Shown here piece by piece: positions 44,470-56,193 of a DNA stretch of 64,000 nucleotides (positions are counted from its first letter, which is position 1; every line of letters begins with the position of its first letter). This DNA comes from Spodoptera frugiperda (Eukaryota; Arthropoda; Insecta; Lepidoptera; Noctuidae). The notes beneath the pieces were generated by a model. That model was given only the letters and a program-made list of their open reading frames with translations. It had not been told where the DNA came from and ran no database searches. The stretch covers positions 2,232,001-2,296,000 of the forward strand of contig NC_064230.1 of the NCBI RefSeq assembly GCF_023101765.2, read 5' to 3'. The translations under genes and the position numbers were made by a program.

Positions 44470-44733
44470 GTATTTTTATCTCCGAAGGGGTAGGTAGAGA
44501 TGCACATTACGCCACGTAATGCCGCTATACAATGTATACCCACTTTTCACCATTTGTGTTATAAGTCCCATGTAATAGGGGGTGATCCTATTGCCATATA
44601 CTGGGCACAAATCCAGACTCCGTGCTGCAAAATCCGAAAAAAATCCCAGTAATACTTTGTCTAACCCGGGAATCGAACCCGAGACCTTGTCCGGCAGTCG
44701 CACTTGCGACCACTCGACCAACGAGGCAGTGAA
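44470..44733 (-). repeat. SINE family C
   Basis: TCCGAAGGGGTAGGTAGAGA to head ending CAACGAGGCAGTG, 37 bp from the stop of the 761-aa gene. Confidence 0.8.
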
Positions 44734-44764
44734 GAAATACACAAATATTATGTAAATACACATT

Positions 44765-44770
44765 TTTATT
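44765..44770 (-). terminator. poly(A) signal overlapping the stop codon
   Basis: Read on the minus strand the gene ends TAAATAAAAATG: the last A of the stop codon begins an AATAAA hexamer. A SINE in the same orientation begins about 35 nt further on, so the 3' UTR may be very short or may run into the SINE. Confidence 0.45.
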
Positions 44771-47700
44771 TAATTTTGCATTGAATTAAAACATTTAAGC
44801 GCTGAATAGGCGACTAAACTGTAAGAAGATACGCAGTCGACTACAATTTTGTTCAAAATATCACTTAGTTCCTTTAAAACGCATTTCTTTTCACGACTAC
44901 CCTCCAATTTTTTTTGAGACGGATTCCATTTTTTCCTCCAAATGTCGGTTATGCTACTTTTTTTCAAGATTTCTTGAGAATTTTGCGTTGTAACTTGGCT
45001 ATCTACTTGTTTATTTTTTAAATACTTTTTTAGTAAAATTTCTAGTATGTGGAAGATATATGAAACGTTTTCTATTTCATCTATATTTTGTATTTCGTAA
45101 ATTGAGTCGATTTCCGTGATATTTGAATGGAATATTTCTAGTATATATGTGATTTTTTCTATTGTATGTCTCTGTATGTGAACAGATTTGTTCAGTAGTA
45201 AAATCCTTTGGATTCTCTCGTCTTTTTTTAGGAACTGTAAAGAAAAATGATTTGATTAGGTCATGGTTAATAAAGTAACATATTAAGGTAGTTCAAACAA
45301 TGTAATAAATTATTTTTTGTGATCGGCTTACTCACGTAACTGTTTGACGAGGTACTCGACTAGTTTCAAGCCATGCTAGAGGCTCATATTCACGCGACAC
45401 ACGACGCGGAATATGGCAAATGACAAATGATTTTCCAAAGCTGACAACGTACCTATAACTCCTCTGGTGTTGCGGGTGTCCAGTGCCGGCGCTAATCGCT
45501 TACCATCAGGTGATCTGTCTGCTCGTTTGCCTCCTGTTGCACCGCAAACTTGGGACATTTTTTTACATAAAAGCTCACGTATTAACAAATATTTGTGTAA
45601 ACTTTTTTTTAATGGGGGAAAATCAATCTATGACTCCTCCTGCCCTGGGCGAAGCGAGAGGTAGTGTCTTACTGACTAAAAACCACCCCGTTCCTACTCC
45701 TGCTTGTCGAGCCGGAGCCCCGGTAAACCCGCTAGGTAGTCCGCAGCTCCAATTTGTGTAAACTACATATTAGGTATGTCACTTGTTAATTTTGCGTGTG
45801 GAATAAATGTTTTTTCTTTATTTCTAGTTTTTAAAACATCCATAAAACATTATCTTACCTCATTTTCTTCACTGTTTACCCCCTCAAAAACTTGTTGCAA
45901 AGTAACGTCTATAGTTTCCAATAATTCTTCTAGAAACGAAGGATATTTCTCCTCTTCATGCAGTTTGTCTATTAATTCACCTAGTACCTACAAATAAATA
46001 AATATTTTTTAATAAACCGCCTTTTTTGAGGTGGGAAAATCATCCAATGACTTCTCCCGCCTTGGGCGAGGCGAGAGGGAGTGTCAGACTTTTACTGACT
46101 AAAAATCACCCCGTTCCTTTTCCTGCTTTGAGCCGGAGCCCCGGTAACCTGTTACGTTGTCCGCAGCTCCGGATAGGGCATCAGCCCTACTGGGCCCCAT
46201 CTGTAGTCTTAATAAACCACCTTTAAAATGTAAAGTGCGAACCTTAATTTTTTTTGAAGTAGGATAATATACCCAAATCCTTCTACCTAAGTCTGAAAAA
46301 TACTATGCTGAAAACTGCATCAAAATTTGTTCAGCCTTACGCGACATAATCGTGTTACCGTGGGATAAAAAGTCGCCTATGTGTTATTCCAGACCCTAAT
46401 CTACCCCTGTTCAAAATTTCATCCTAATCCCTTTAGTCGTTTTGACGTGATTGAGTAACAAACATACACGCAAACTCACTCACAAACTTTCGCATTTATA
46501 ATATTAATATTTTTTTATGATATAATCCGGTAAACGAGCAGACGTATCACCTGAAGGTAAGCAATCGCCGCCGTCCATGGACACCCAAAACACCAGAAGC
46601 GTTACAAGTGCGTTGTCAGCCTTTTGGGGGTTAGGAATTTAGTAAGATATAGATCAGTGACTAGCCAATTTGTTGAATATTCGGACTACCTACCTTCTTA
46701 AAAACTAAAATATAATAAAATGTTATAGCATTCACGTCTTAAGCACGCTATACACCTTACGATTTAACTGTACCTACCTACAATCGGACTGTTAAGTTAA
46801 AAGTGCTTTTCCACCAGAGATATGCTATGTAGCTATGCTACGAAGATGTAATAAGCTAAGCTGTGAAACTATGTGACCGTTTCCACTGATACTAAGCTAT
46901 GCAGCTGTGCGAGGAAGATGCGCAGCTCGAGCATGCGATATATCGATAGTAGGGAAGCCATCCATAGCACGTATCTGTCCGTTTCCAATAGTGCTAAGCT
47001 ATGTGTACCAATGAATATGATTGATGGAAACCAAACGCATCTACAGTAACGTAGCATAGCACATATCTAGTGGAAAAGCAGCCTAAATCGTAGTAATGTT
47101 TTAAGCAAACTGTTGAAGTAAGATGTGTAGTTTGTATGAACCTACAATACGGTAGTTTCCAACTACACAAATTCAATACTTTTATCGAAATGTCAAAAAC
47201 GTTACTTTTCTATGAATTTTTTAGGAGATCGCAACTTATGCCTTTACAATTTTTTTGCGTCAAATAGCATGCCTACTTCTCTAAAATTAGCTAGAAAAAT
47301 TAAATAAATAAATCGTATCGTCAATTTAATCAATGAAAGTACGATTATTTTGGGATATTTTTTATTATATGTCAAAACACTTAATTTATTTTTGACCTAG
47401 GAAACTAAACAATTTTTTTTTTAAGAGACATGCCGGTAATCGGTCAGACGTATTACCTGAAGGTAAGCAATCGCCGCCGCCCATGGACACTTGAAACACC
47501 AGAGGCTTTACAAGTGAGTTACCGGCTTTTTGGGAGTCAGGAATTTAAGGGTTGTTGTTCGGGAATGGGGAACTGTACAGTCCTACTGTACAGTTAAAAC
47601 TGTAAGGCAAATCTTAAGGTGTGTAGCATGCCTTACCCGATGGTCGATAGATAATAGGGTAGACGACTAATTTTTATTTCAATGTCCGTCTTGTAGATTT

Positions 47701-50700
47701 ATTTAAAACATTAAACACGTACCTACTTACCTATTTTTTATTTTCTTACGGAAACAAATAGGTACTTTCCAGGATATATCGATTTGAATTATCGCGTGAC
47801 GTCATTTCTAGGTACATTTTATACGGAGAAATGACATAGTTACCTCCCACTCCTAAACTTTGATTCGTTTTATCTAAGTGTTGTTATCTTATATGACAAA
47901 ATAAGAAATTACGTGTCTAATATTTTTTCATTACCTAACTGACGGACTAAATAGATTATTAATTTTCATACCCTGTCATCATCCCTTTTTGATAGGTTGA
48001 TTTTTTGTTACTATTTAATACAAATAATAAACTTTGCAATTTTAGTGGGTAGATGCTTTTTTTAAACTTATTTCTCTGTAGATGTTTTTTATGGTATAAG
48101 CCGGTAAACGAGCAGACGGATCACCTGATGGTAAGCAATCGCCGCCGCCCAGGAGCACCTGTACTTGCTTCATGCTACTCACTGATATTTAAATGCGAAA
48201 GTTTATTATTAATTTGTGTGTAAGTATGTTTGTTATTCACGTCAAAACGGCTGAAGGATTTTTTTTTTACGTTTGATGGGTCGACGTTAGGCCGCTATCT
48301 TGCGTGGTGGTAAGCGATGATGCGGCCTACGATAGAACTCGTCGGCCAATAAGCAACCTATTCACTCGGGCTTTGAAGACGCCCAGGTTATACCCATCAG
48401 GAAACACAGACTCCGGCAAGGAGTTCCACTCCCTAGCAGTTCGCACAAGGAAGCTTGAAGCGAAGCGTTTCGTGCGAGTTGGTGGGATATCTACCATGAA
48501 GCGGTGACGCCTCGCCGATTGTCTTGTGGTTCGATGATGGAAAGGACTAGGGGGATTGGAATTAAATTTGGAACAGGGGTAGATTATGGTCTGGAATAAC
48601 ACATAAGCATTTATAAGCCGCTAGTAAGCTAGTAGTCTAAAACACTACGATTAATAATAACCGAAAAGCAGGTGAAGCCGAACGGAAGAAGCTAGCTAGT
48701 ATATAATAAATTCCTTACCTGTGCAATTTCGGCTGTAATGTCTCTGGTTGACGCCACCAGAGGGCACTGCAGTAGATAATGGAACAAGCAACTGCCTGAC
48801 TGATTTACCCAAGATCCTGATAGTTGTAATGCTGAAAAATATATAAAAACTGCTGAACATTACATATCTTCACGCCTGTCTCCCATTGGGGAAGGCAGAG
48901 GCAATGGAACGCCAAATGTCAGGATTGCATCTAAAGGAGATGGCTAAATGACTGACCCAGGCATAATAACAAGAATACGAATTTCACACTAACCCGTATC
49001 ATTTAAATATTCACTTATGAATTATTTTGTGTTTAACTAATTCTTATAACTTGGTGAACAAAAATTAACAAAAAATAAGTTTCATAATTGATTTTTTTCT
49101 GTTGTGGTTTGACATGACAACACGGAAGTAGGTACTGCAAGCTATTATTAGGACATTAGTTTCCCCGAAAATCAAATCTAAATAATTAAACGAACATCAA
49201 TTTTCAGTAACGGTAATATAATGACTTTTTTCTGAAACCAAATAATTGTAAATTTTTTGATCTACACAAAATATATATTTTTTATAAGATTGCTCAATCT
49301 TACTATATATTTTGTGTCTGTCCTTGGTTACTTTGTGTTCATTATCTAGTATAAGCAGAATTGTTTACCTATCTACCTCATATATAAATAACTTTCGGCT
49401 CAGGTACATCAAAACGCCTTGGTAAAAGTTCACAGCAATGTTATAGTTTGAAGTTTTTGTAACGTTGTTTGACGTAGGAACGCTACTTTATTTTCAGGAT
49501 TGCGCAGATATGCCAAGTTTCCGGACCTTCTTAATTACAAAATATCAATTTTTAATTATGCGGCTTTATTTATTGCTAGGTACCATATTTATACAATATT
49601 TATTTGTACGGGTTACGAGTATGGACGATACTTTGGTTTAGCCATGTCCTTTGGCATCTAAATTTTTTTATGGAATAAACGAGCAAACGAGCTGAGGGAT
49701 CACCTGATGGTAAGCAATCGCCGCCGCCCATGGATACTTGAAACACCAGAGGCTTTATAAATGCGTTGCCAACGTTTTGGGGATGGTTAAGAATTTGAGG
49801 ATTAGGGATTCAGGAATTGGCTAGATTGGGTAATTGAGCCTCCAGTAACCTCACTCACTCGACGAATCACAACGCAAGCGTTGTTTCACAAAATTTTTGA
49901 TTATCAACCTGTGTTTTCTAACGAAATTACTTCTTGCCTGAATTTTGGGTCACTAACACTAGATAATATTAGAACTTTAAACGGGATAATTACGGATGAA
50001 CAGAGTTCATCTGTGATCATGGCGCTTGCAACAGTGCCGAAATATCGGAAACTCATAGACATAAATAAACATGGTAAATATCCCGTCTCAAGTTCTAATA
50101 TTGCATACCTGTTATAATATCGTAGCACTTACCACTCCGATTACTTCTTTGTGAATCGCTTCTGTAGCCCGAATCAGAAGAATAACTATCACAAGACATT
50201 CTTCTATTTGGTCTCCTAACAAAAATCTTCACCTTGTTAAATTCTTCAAGCACTTTATACGAAATTATTTCATCCGAATCGTAATCTTCTTCCGTTATTT
50301 TGCATTCTTCTGTTAAGTCGGTATTGTGCAGAAGATTTGTGTCGTTTGGTATGAAATTTTCATTACTTTTATCCGAAATTGCGTTTTCGTATGTCTTTTT
50401 TGGATAATCTTCTGTAAAATCTCTATTTTGAAGAGTATTTGTATTAACACATTCTGTTAAATCTTTATTTTGAAGAAGATTTGTATTCTTCTGTCCGAAA
50501 TTGTCATTGTTTTTATTGGAAATTACGTCTGTATAAGTATTTCTCTCAATGTTTTTAGTTAAGTCTTTAAATTGGCAAAGATTTGCATTATTAAATTCAC
50601 TATTTTCATTATATTTCTCTGTATTTGCTATAGTTACATTGGAAACTGGGTTTTCAGCAACAATTTCAGTATCTATATCCATACTTGTCGCGTTATTATC

Positions 50701-52998
50701 ATGAAAACTTTGCATTTCATAAAAGTAATCGTCAATACTTTGGGAATATTGACTGTGATTATTAACAATTACTTCTTTATTCATATTAGAATCTTTATTA
50801 TTCTCATTTACAATGAATATGTCGTTATTTTCTTGACTTATTACCTTATTTGAATTTAAATCTTTATCTATATTATTATTTTTACCTGTATTATTAATAG
50901 TTTCTCTTGTAATAGTATTATTACCGTCAAAGACTGTACAGTTATTACTATTATTTTCATTTAATCTATCCATTTCAATTTTATCTTTCCTTTGAACATT
51001 ATTGGCATTCAATATTTTAGTTTCACTAGGAGTAAAACTCTTATACAAGTATTGTTTTGGAATCGAAACATTATTTTGACTTTGACTCTGACTGTAATGC
51101 GTATAATTCTGACTGAAACCGTAAACTGTATAGATTTGAGTTTCCTGAGAGTCAAAAAACGTTGCGTCTGTATTTTCGTTGATAGTTTTATCTTTTGAAT
51201 TATTTTGACGTTTTTCACCAAGTTGCATTTCAGCGTTTAGGTCCAAATTAGTGCTTATATTAGTAGTTAGCTCTTTAGGTTCATTTTGAACCTGAATTAC
51301 TAAGTTTTTATGTAATATTTCATTAGTTTCAGCAGTTTTTACAGTATCTGAATTAGTTTTAGCTATATTTTCAGCGGTTGACTGTGAGCTTTCATAAAAG
51401 GTTGTTTGTGAGTTATTTTCAGAGGTCTGAGTTGGCTGAAAAGAGAACAGTAGCTTTAAAATACTCATCTAAACTCACTTTTTGATCGAAAAGACCTGTG
51501 ATTCTACTGCTGAGTAAGATATCTCCGGTTCAAATTCTCAGTTGAACAACGATACTATAATGTGTAAGTGGTAAATGATATAAGTGTGTAATGTGGTTTC
51601 GGGTCTGGGTGTCATATGTATGTGAACTTGTATGTTTGTAAACGCACACACGACACAGGAGAAAATCCTAATGGGGCGACATTATTAAAATATACTAACA
51701 ATCTTTAATTGATATTGTCTGGTCTTTAAAAGAGACAATGACCTCTGAGTTTGTTTCGGCATTTCTTCTCAGAGGAGCCCGATAGGAAATGCCGACCTCA
51801 TCTAGTTATTTAAGAGAATGACGTGTAGAAGAGTTACATTGTAACCTATTTGCAAAAATAAATATCATTTATCAATGAAAAATCAATAAAATCTCTTACT
51901 TGACCACCATCATCACCTCCAACCAGATGACCAATGATTTCATCATCAAAATCCTTCAATATAGTCACACTATCGTTCATATCATCATCGTCCATTAGGA
52001 AATCATCACTACAAACGGTTTCATCGTCATCGTCATTCATTTTGCCAACGTCAGATTTTAATTTATCTAAATATTCTTCTGTGTTTATATTCTTTGGTTT
52101 TGACTTTATTATTGCTAATGCTGTTGCTAAACGATGTTTTTGGTATATGTGATAAGCTGTGGAAGTGTGGAAATTTTTATTTTAATAAAAATGTATAATA
52201 TTTAGTTTCATTCATCTCCATTAACATAATATTTTTGTTATACATGTATAAGCTTATACATGTATTTTTTTACATGCGGTGTGCAGCACCACCTCCCGCC
52301 CGCAATTAAATGCTCATAAAGCAGAGATGCAACATGCAATATACCACTCGACATATGTTTCGCTCCTCCACGGAGCATCCTTAAGAGGTGTTGACTCGGC
52401 GGCTCCCGTAGCAATGTAAGTTAAAAAATACATGTAAAAGCGGAATTAAAACTAAAAATCTAATGTAATGTTAGTGTAGCATGGATTTCCGCAAATGCCG
52501 TGCAACTTGGCAAGGAATTCGAAATAATCGTGCCAGCTTATTACCGTATCGTCTATTAGGTACAATAATGTTAAGGCTGCTTTTCCACCAGAGACATGCT
52601 ATGCTACGTTGCTGTGGATGCGTTTGGCTTCCACCAATTATATTCACATACACACAGCTTAGCCCTGGGGGAAACGGAATTAGCTAAGCTATGTTTTTTA
52701 TATGGAAATATTCGTGCTATCGATGGCTTCCTACTATCGATACATCGCATACTCGAGCTGCGCATCTTTCTCGCACAGCTACATAGCGTAGTATCAGTGG
52801 AAACGGTCACATAGCTCCACTGGTTAGCTATTACATATTCGTAGCAATACTACATAGCATATTTCTAGTGGAAAACCACTCTAATGTCATAACTAATTAG
52901 CGAAAACTCCCTAGAAATACACTTCGATGAGTTTTAAGAACGTATAATCTTAAAAATATTTTTTAGAAATTTCACTCACCATAGTCATCGAAACCCAT
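44770..52998 (-). CDS. unrecognised 761-aa protein: acidic, Asn/Ser-rich and helical regions, 6 exons
   Basis: Exons in transcript order: 52980-52998, 51900-52156, 50133-51435, 48719-48831, 45859-45987, 44770-45234. All joins are in frame with GT-AG borders. Residues 1-45 are a basic helix-like start (MGFDDYAYHIYQKHRL). Residues 46-69 are strongly acidic (DDDD runs). Exon 3 (93-526) is Asn/Ser/Thr-rich and disordered, with degenerate internal repeats around N-L-L-Q-N-K-D-L-T-E, and ends in a Ser/Arg patch (SYSSDSGYRSDSQRSNRS) that looks phosphorylatable. Exons 4-6 (527-761) are Leu-rich and probably helical (FHYLLQCPLV, EIAQVLGELIDKL, FLEELLETI), resembling a short alpha-solenoid. I do not recognise the family. 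It is convergent with mRpS35 and divergent from the 87-aa gene. The first coding exon is only 19 nt, so the start is the least certain part. Confidence 0.75.
45318..45420. mobile_element. foldback family F, left arm
   Basis: TCGGCTTACTCACGTAACTG to CGACACACGACGCGG; right arm deleted. Confidence 0.65.
45422..45752. repeat. LINE tail and SINE A
   Basis: 45422-45540 (+) is the LINE 3' end (CTCCTCTGGTGTTGCGGGTG); 45612-45752 (-) is family A. Confidence 0.65.
46025..46205 (-). repeat. SINE family A
   Basis: GGGAAAATCATCCAATGACT to CTGGGCCCCATCTGTAG. Confidence 0.8.
46340..46512 (+). mobile_element. Helitron-like fragment family H4
   Basis: GTGGGATAAAAAGTCGCCTA to CTTTCGCATTTATAATATTA. Confidence 0.55.
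46513..46645 (-). repeat. SINE family B, 3' half
   Basis: ATCCGGTAAACGAGCAGACG to TTTTGGGGGTTAGGAATTTA. Confidence 0.7.
46802..47083. mobile_element. MITE family G, complete
   Basis: TGCTTTTCCACCAGAGATAT mirrored by ATATCTAGTGGAAAAGCA; ~280 bp in intron 4 of the 761-aa gene. Confidence 0.75.
47422..47572 (-). repeat. SINE family B, 3' half
   Basis: ATGCCGGTAATCGGTCAGAC to GGAATTTAAGGGTTGTTG. Confidence 0.7.
47665..47990. mobile_element. palindromic AT-rich MITE, second copy
   Basis: Inverted relative of 35355-35665 (TGTCCGTCTTGTAGATT, GTGACGTCATTTCT). Confidence 0.55.
48087..48155 (-). repeat. SINE family B, 3' end
   Basis: TTTATGGTATAAGCCGGTAA to CAATCGCCGCCGCCC. Confidence 0.7.
48262..48560 (-). 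mobile_element. LINE reverse-transcriptase C-terminus
   Basis: Minus-strand frame RRHRFMVDIPPTRTKRFASS then WNSLPESVFPDGYNLGVFKA, the conserved end of a non-LTR reverse transcriptase distinct from the one at 8615. A second copy is at 54060-54350. Confidence 0.75.
49000..49660. other. intron 3 of the 761-aa gene, no feature seen
   Basis: AT-rich sequence without a supported frame or recognised repeat. Confidence 0.45.
49662..49888 (-). repeat. SINE family B
   Basis: TTTATGGAATAAACGAGCAA to CAACGCAAGCGTTGTTTCAC. Confidence 0.75.
51595..51685 (+). repeat. SINE family D, 3' part
   Basis: TTTCGGGTCTGGGTGTCATA to GAGAAAATCCTAATGGGG. Confidence 0.7.
51728..51877 (+). repeat. LINE-type 3' end repeat
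   Basis: Second copy of the 23005-23172 repeat, ending AATAAATATCATTTATC close to exon 2 of the 761-aa gene. Confidence 0.55.
52574..52884. mobile_element. MITE family G, complete
   Basis: GGCTGCTTTTCCACCAGAGA at left, TTTCTAGTGGAAAACCAC at right; in intron 1 of the 761-aa gene. Confidence 0.7.
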
Positions 52999-53838
52999 TA
53001 TGTTTTATCAATTTCCAGTGCAATAAATATATTTTAATGTAATTTCATTGTAAATAGAATTAATTACGCAGATTAAAGTTAATAAACAATAAAATAATTT
53101 CGCGCCACGATACCATAGATATTTTGTTTTTTTTTATTCGTCATTAAATATGCAGGATGGTATCATTGTATTGTGCCTGATAAAAAAAATATGAAAAAAT
53201 ATTGTTTATGGATGCAATTGTAAGGAAATGATTTTTTTTTAAGTTTATTTTATCCATATGACTTAATATTTTCGATTTAATCTAGGTTGGGTATTTATTA
53301 ATCACTTCATACCTACTAGGTACCCTTTATTACTTTTATTAAAACAATTGATAGTTAGATTAAGTAAAGAACAATTTTATTATTGAACAATATTCAGAAT
53401 ATTGTTTGTCTATAGTTATGTAAAAAAACAAGAAAAGGAGGATGCAAATCCTGGCCCCACCTTCCAATAGCTTAACTAAAGTCAGTTTAATAAAGAATAA
53501 CTCTGAACGGACTAAGATTTGGAACTTGGCGCCATAGTAACTTTTATTCAGCTCAAAATTACCTATCCAATGATGTAACACACATAGCTATTGGAAGGTG
53601 GGACCAGATTTCATAGAAACTTTGACATCCTCCTTTATTAATTTTGACAGCAAAAAGTTTGCATAACATCAAAACCTCTTTGCTTTTAATATAGATTTTT
53701 ACCTACATTTCACAAGTCACCCAAAAATGCCGGAGATTTGTCACAATCACAACCATGTCAAAACATAGATAGAAAACACGAAAATATTAACAAAATACAA
53801 CAACAAAATGTATTTTATAGCATTATCAACGTTACTCA
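52999..53838. promoter_or_regulatory. divergent intergenic region, 761-aa gene and 87-aa gene
   Basis: About 840 bp between divergent starts. The half near the 761-aa gene is AT-rich unique sequence. The other half holds a ~205-bp TIR element (53435-53638). Promoter function is inferred from gene orientation only. Confidence 0.35.
53435..53638. mobile_element. ~205-bp TIR element
   Basis: AAAGGAGGATG..CCACCTTCCAATAGCT mirrored by AGCTATTGGAAGGTGG..CATCCTCCTTT. Confidence 0.65.
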
Positions 53839-54868
53839 ATGGCGCTATACACAATATTGTTTGGCCTCAGTCTATTCATGATAGTCCTAGTCATTGCTAT
53901 CATAAGAAAAATGTTCTTTCATTGGAAAGAGGAGCATAAGATTGAACGAATGACCATTACCACCGTTCAGAGACCCGGTTAGTGTATTGTAATCTATGTT
54001 TCTGTTAACCGCAGTTATGCCCGCGTGGTGACTCATAAACAGGAATTGCACAACTTGATTCCCCCTAGTCCTTTCCATCTTCGAACCACAAGACAATCGG
54101 TGAGGCGTCACCGCTTTATGGTAGATATCCCATTCACTCGCACGAAGCGCTTCGCTTCAAGCTTCCTTGTGCGAACTGCTAGGGAGTAGAACTCCTTGCC
54201 GGAGTCTGTGTTTCCTGATGGGTATAACCTGGGTGTCTTCAAAGCCCGAGTGAATAGGTTGCTTATGGGCAGACATGCTCCACCGTAGGCCGCATCATCA
54301 CTTACCATCAGGTGAGATAGCGGCCAAACGTCGACCCATCAAATGTAAATGTAAATAATCCGGTAACCCGCTAGGTAGTCCGCCAGGATTTTCTTACAAT
54401 ACCTTATTTAGTCTGCAGATACAGTTTTCCAATGCAGTAGTACTCAAATAAAAGTAAAGGCCCAATTCCCCCCTTCCCAATCTACCCAATCCCTGATTCC
54501 CCAACAACCCTTAAATTCCTAACCCCAAAAGGCCGGCAACGCGCTTGTAACGCCTCTGGTGTTTCTAGTGTCCATAGGCGGCGGCGATTGCTTACAATCA
54601 GGTAATACGTCTGCTCGTTTAACACATTGAACGCCGTGGTGGTCACCGGTGACCGACGTTAGCGGAGGATTTGCCTTCAACAGTTTTCTATTGGCAGTCA
54701 AAGACTTAACGGATTATACCATAAAATAAATTCTTTGTTTCAGCTGTTAGCACGTTGATAATGATAGAAAAATGCGTGTTCAAAAAACGTACATACGCCG
54801 ACGACATTCTAATATACGATGTGATCAGTAAAAGCGATATCAGTCTTACGAAGAACTTTGAAGAATGA
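53839..54868 (+). CDS. small single-pass membrane protein, 87 aa, 2 exons
   Basis: Exon 1 (53839-53977) and exon 2 (54744-54868) join through donor GTTAGT and acceptor TTTGTTTCAG in phase 1, giving 87 aa. Residues 4-23 (YTILFGLSLFMIVLVIAIIR) form one strong hydrophobic segment, followed by a basic, charged tail. This predicts a signal-anchor protein with its C-terminus in the cytosol. The second half contains KKRTYADDILIYDVI and ends NFEE. I do not recognise a family. Each exon is too short to stand out alone, but both splice sites are good and the joined frame is clean. The 766-bp intron carries a LINE fragment, part of a SINE and a TTAA-flanked MITE. It is divergent from the 761-aa gene, with start codons 840 bp apart. 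Confidence 0.6.
54060..54352 (+). mobile_element. LINE reverse-transcriptase C-terminus
   Basis: Plus-strand copy of the 48262-48560 LINE end (CAAGACAATCGGTGAGGCGT to GATAGCGGCC), within the intron of the 87-aa gene. Confidence 0.7.
54462..54618 (+). repeat. SINE family B, 3' half, broken by MITE J
   Basis: CAATTCCCCCCTTCCCAATC to GTCTGCTCGTTT; resumes at 54710 with CGGATTATACCATAAAA. Confidence 0.7.
54619..54709. mobile_element. TTAA MITE family J, nested in SINE B
   Basis: TTAA at 54619 and 54706 with the SINE B sequence continuing on both sides. Confidence 0.8.
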
Positions 54869-54876
54869 AGAAAGTA

Positions 54877-55167
54877 AATGTGTGAGAGCCATGCTTCGGC
54901 ATGAATGGGCCGGCTCGACCGGAGTGATACCACGGCCGAGCAGAAAACCGACGTGAAATAACGCTTGCGTTGTGTAAGTGAGGTTACCGGAGACCCAATT
55001 CCTCCCCTCTCAATCTATCCAATCCCTGATTCCCAACAACCCTTAAATTCCTAACCCCTAAAAGGCCGGCAACGGACTTGTAACGCCTCTGGTGTTTCAA
55101 GTGTCCATGGGCGGTAGCGATTGCTTACCATCAGGTGATACGTCTGCTCGTTTACGGCGCGTTCCAT
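54877..55167 (+). repeat. SINE family B
   Basis: GTGTGAGAGCCATGCTTCGG to CTGCTCGTTTACGG plus an A-rich end; immediately after the stop of the 87-aa gene, so it may contribute to its 3' UTR. Confidence 0.8.
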
Positions 55168-55169
55168 AA

Positions 55170-55860
55170 AAAAAAAAGTTTTTATAATATTAAGTAATTT
55201 TTTTATATCAAATCAATTGTAAATAGTTCATCCTTATTACAATTATTTTACGTTAAAAGGGTTTGTCTTATTTGTGTTTGTTAATTTAGTATTTATTTAG
55301 ATTTACCTACATATTAAAATATAAGAATTAATTATTTCTTAGGATGTAGGTAGGTACATCTTTTTTTATTGAATGACTCGTTTTGTTCCTAGTGTAAGCG
55401 TACTAAGAAACGCAGATGGTCGCCATAGAAACAGTAAAAAAGGCCTTGACTTTTTTTTATTCCCTAATTTTTATCCGCAAGTTTATCAGAATAATAGTTA
55501 AGTAACCAAGGGTCCTATTTTCATTACATTTTTTTTTTACTAATTTACATTTCTTGTACGTTGATGAAATTGAGTGGGACAGGATCTGGCATTGTCATTT
55601 TCAATGCAGAACAACTGTACCTAGATGCTTTCATTACATTATCTGTGGTATTAGAAGACAGCGCTAGTCGCTGGTTAGCGCATGCGCAATGAATGTGATT
55701 TAGGCGCCCGACCGCGTTTTATTTTGTTACCTACATTTAAGTAAATTTTATTGGGATTTTTAACTTTATGAGATTACCTACATTATATTTATTTCGATGA
55801 AGGAATAGGCTAATGAAATAAAATTAGGTACCTACACAAATTTTGGAGTTATAAGTACAG
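55170..55860. other. no gene or repeat recognised
   Basis: AT-rich intergenic sequence between the 87-aa gene and the astacin-like gene. Confidence 0.45.
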
Positions 55861-55861
55861 T

Positions 55862-56157
55862 GTGGGAGAGCCATGCTTCGACACGAATGAGCCGGCTCGA
55901 CCGGAGTGATACCACGGTCTCACAGAAAACCGACGTGAAACAATGCTTGCGTTGTGTGAGTGAGGTTACCGGAGGCCCAATTACACCCCTTCCCAATCTT
56001 CCCAATCCTCAATTTCCCCAACAACCATTAAATTCCTAACCTCCAAAAAGCCGGCAACGCACTTGTAACGCCTCTGGTGTTTCAAGTATCCATGGGCGGC
56101 GGCGATTACTTACCATCAGGTGATACGTCTGCTCGTTTACCGGCTTATACCATAAAA
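55862..56157 (+). repeat. SINE family B, full length
   Basis: GTGTGGGAGAGCCATGCTTC to CCGGCTTATACCATAAAAAA, ending about 35 bp from the stop of the astacin-like gene. Confidence 0.85.
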
Positions 56158-56187
56158 AATCAAACAAAAATTTGTTTTAAAAGTAAT

Positions 56188-56193
56188 TTTATT
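56188..56193 (-). terminator. poly(A) signal overlapping the stop of the astacin-like gene
   Basis: The minus strand reads TCGTAAATAAAATTAC: AATAAA starts at the last base of the TAA stop codon. This is the same arrangement as in the 761-aa gene. Confidence 0.45.

Noticed and set aside
48304..48507. Plus-strand 67-codon frame
   Set aside because: Antisense to the LINE reverse-transcriptase C-terminus at the same place.
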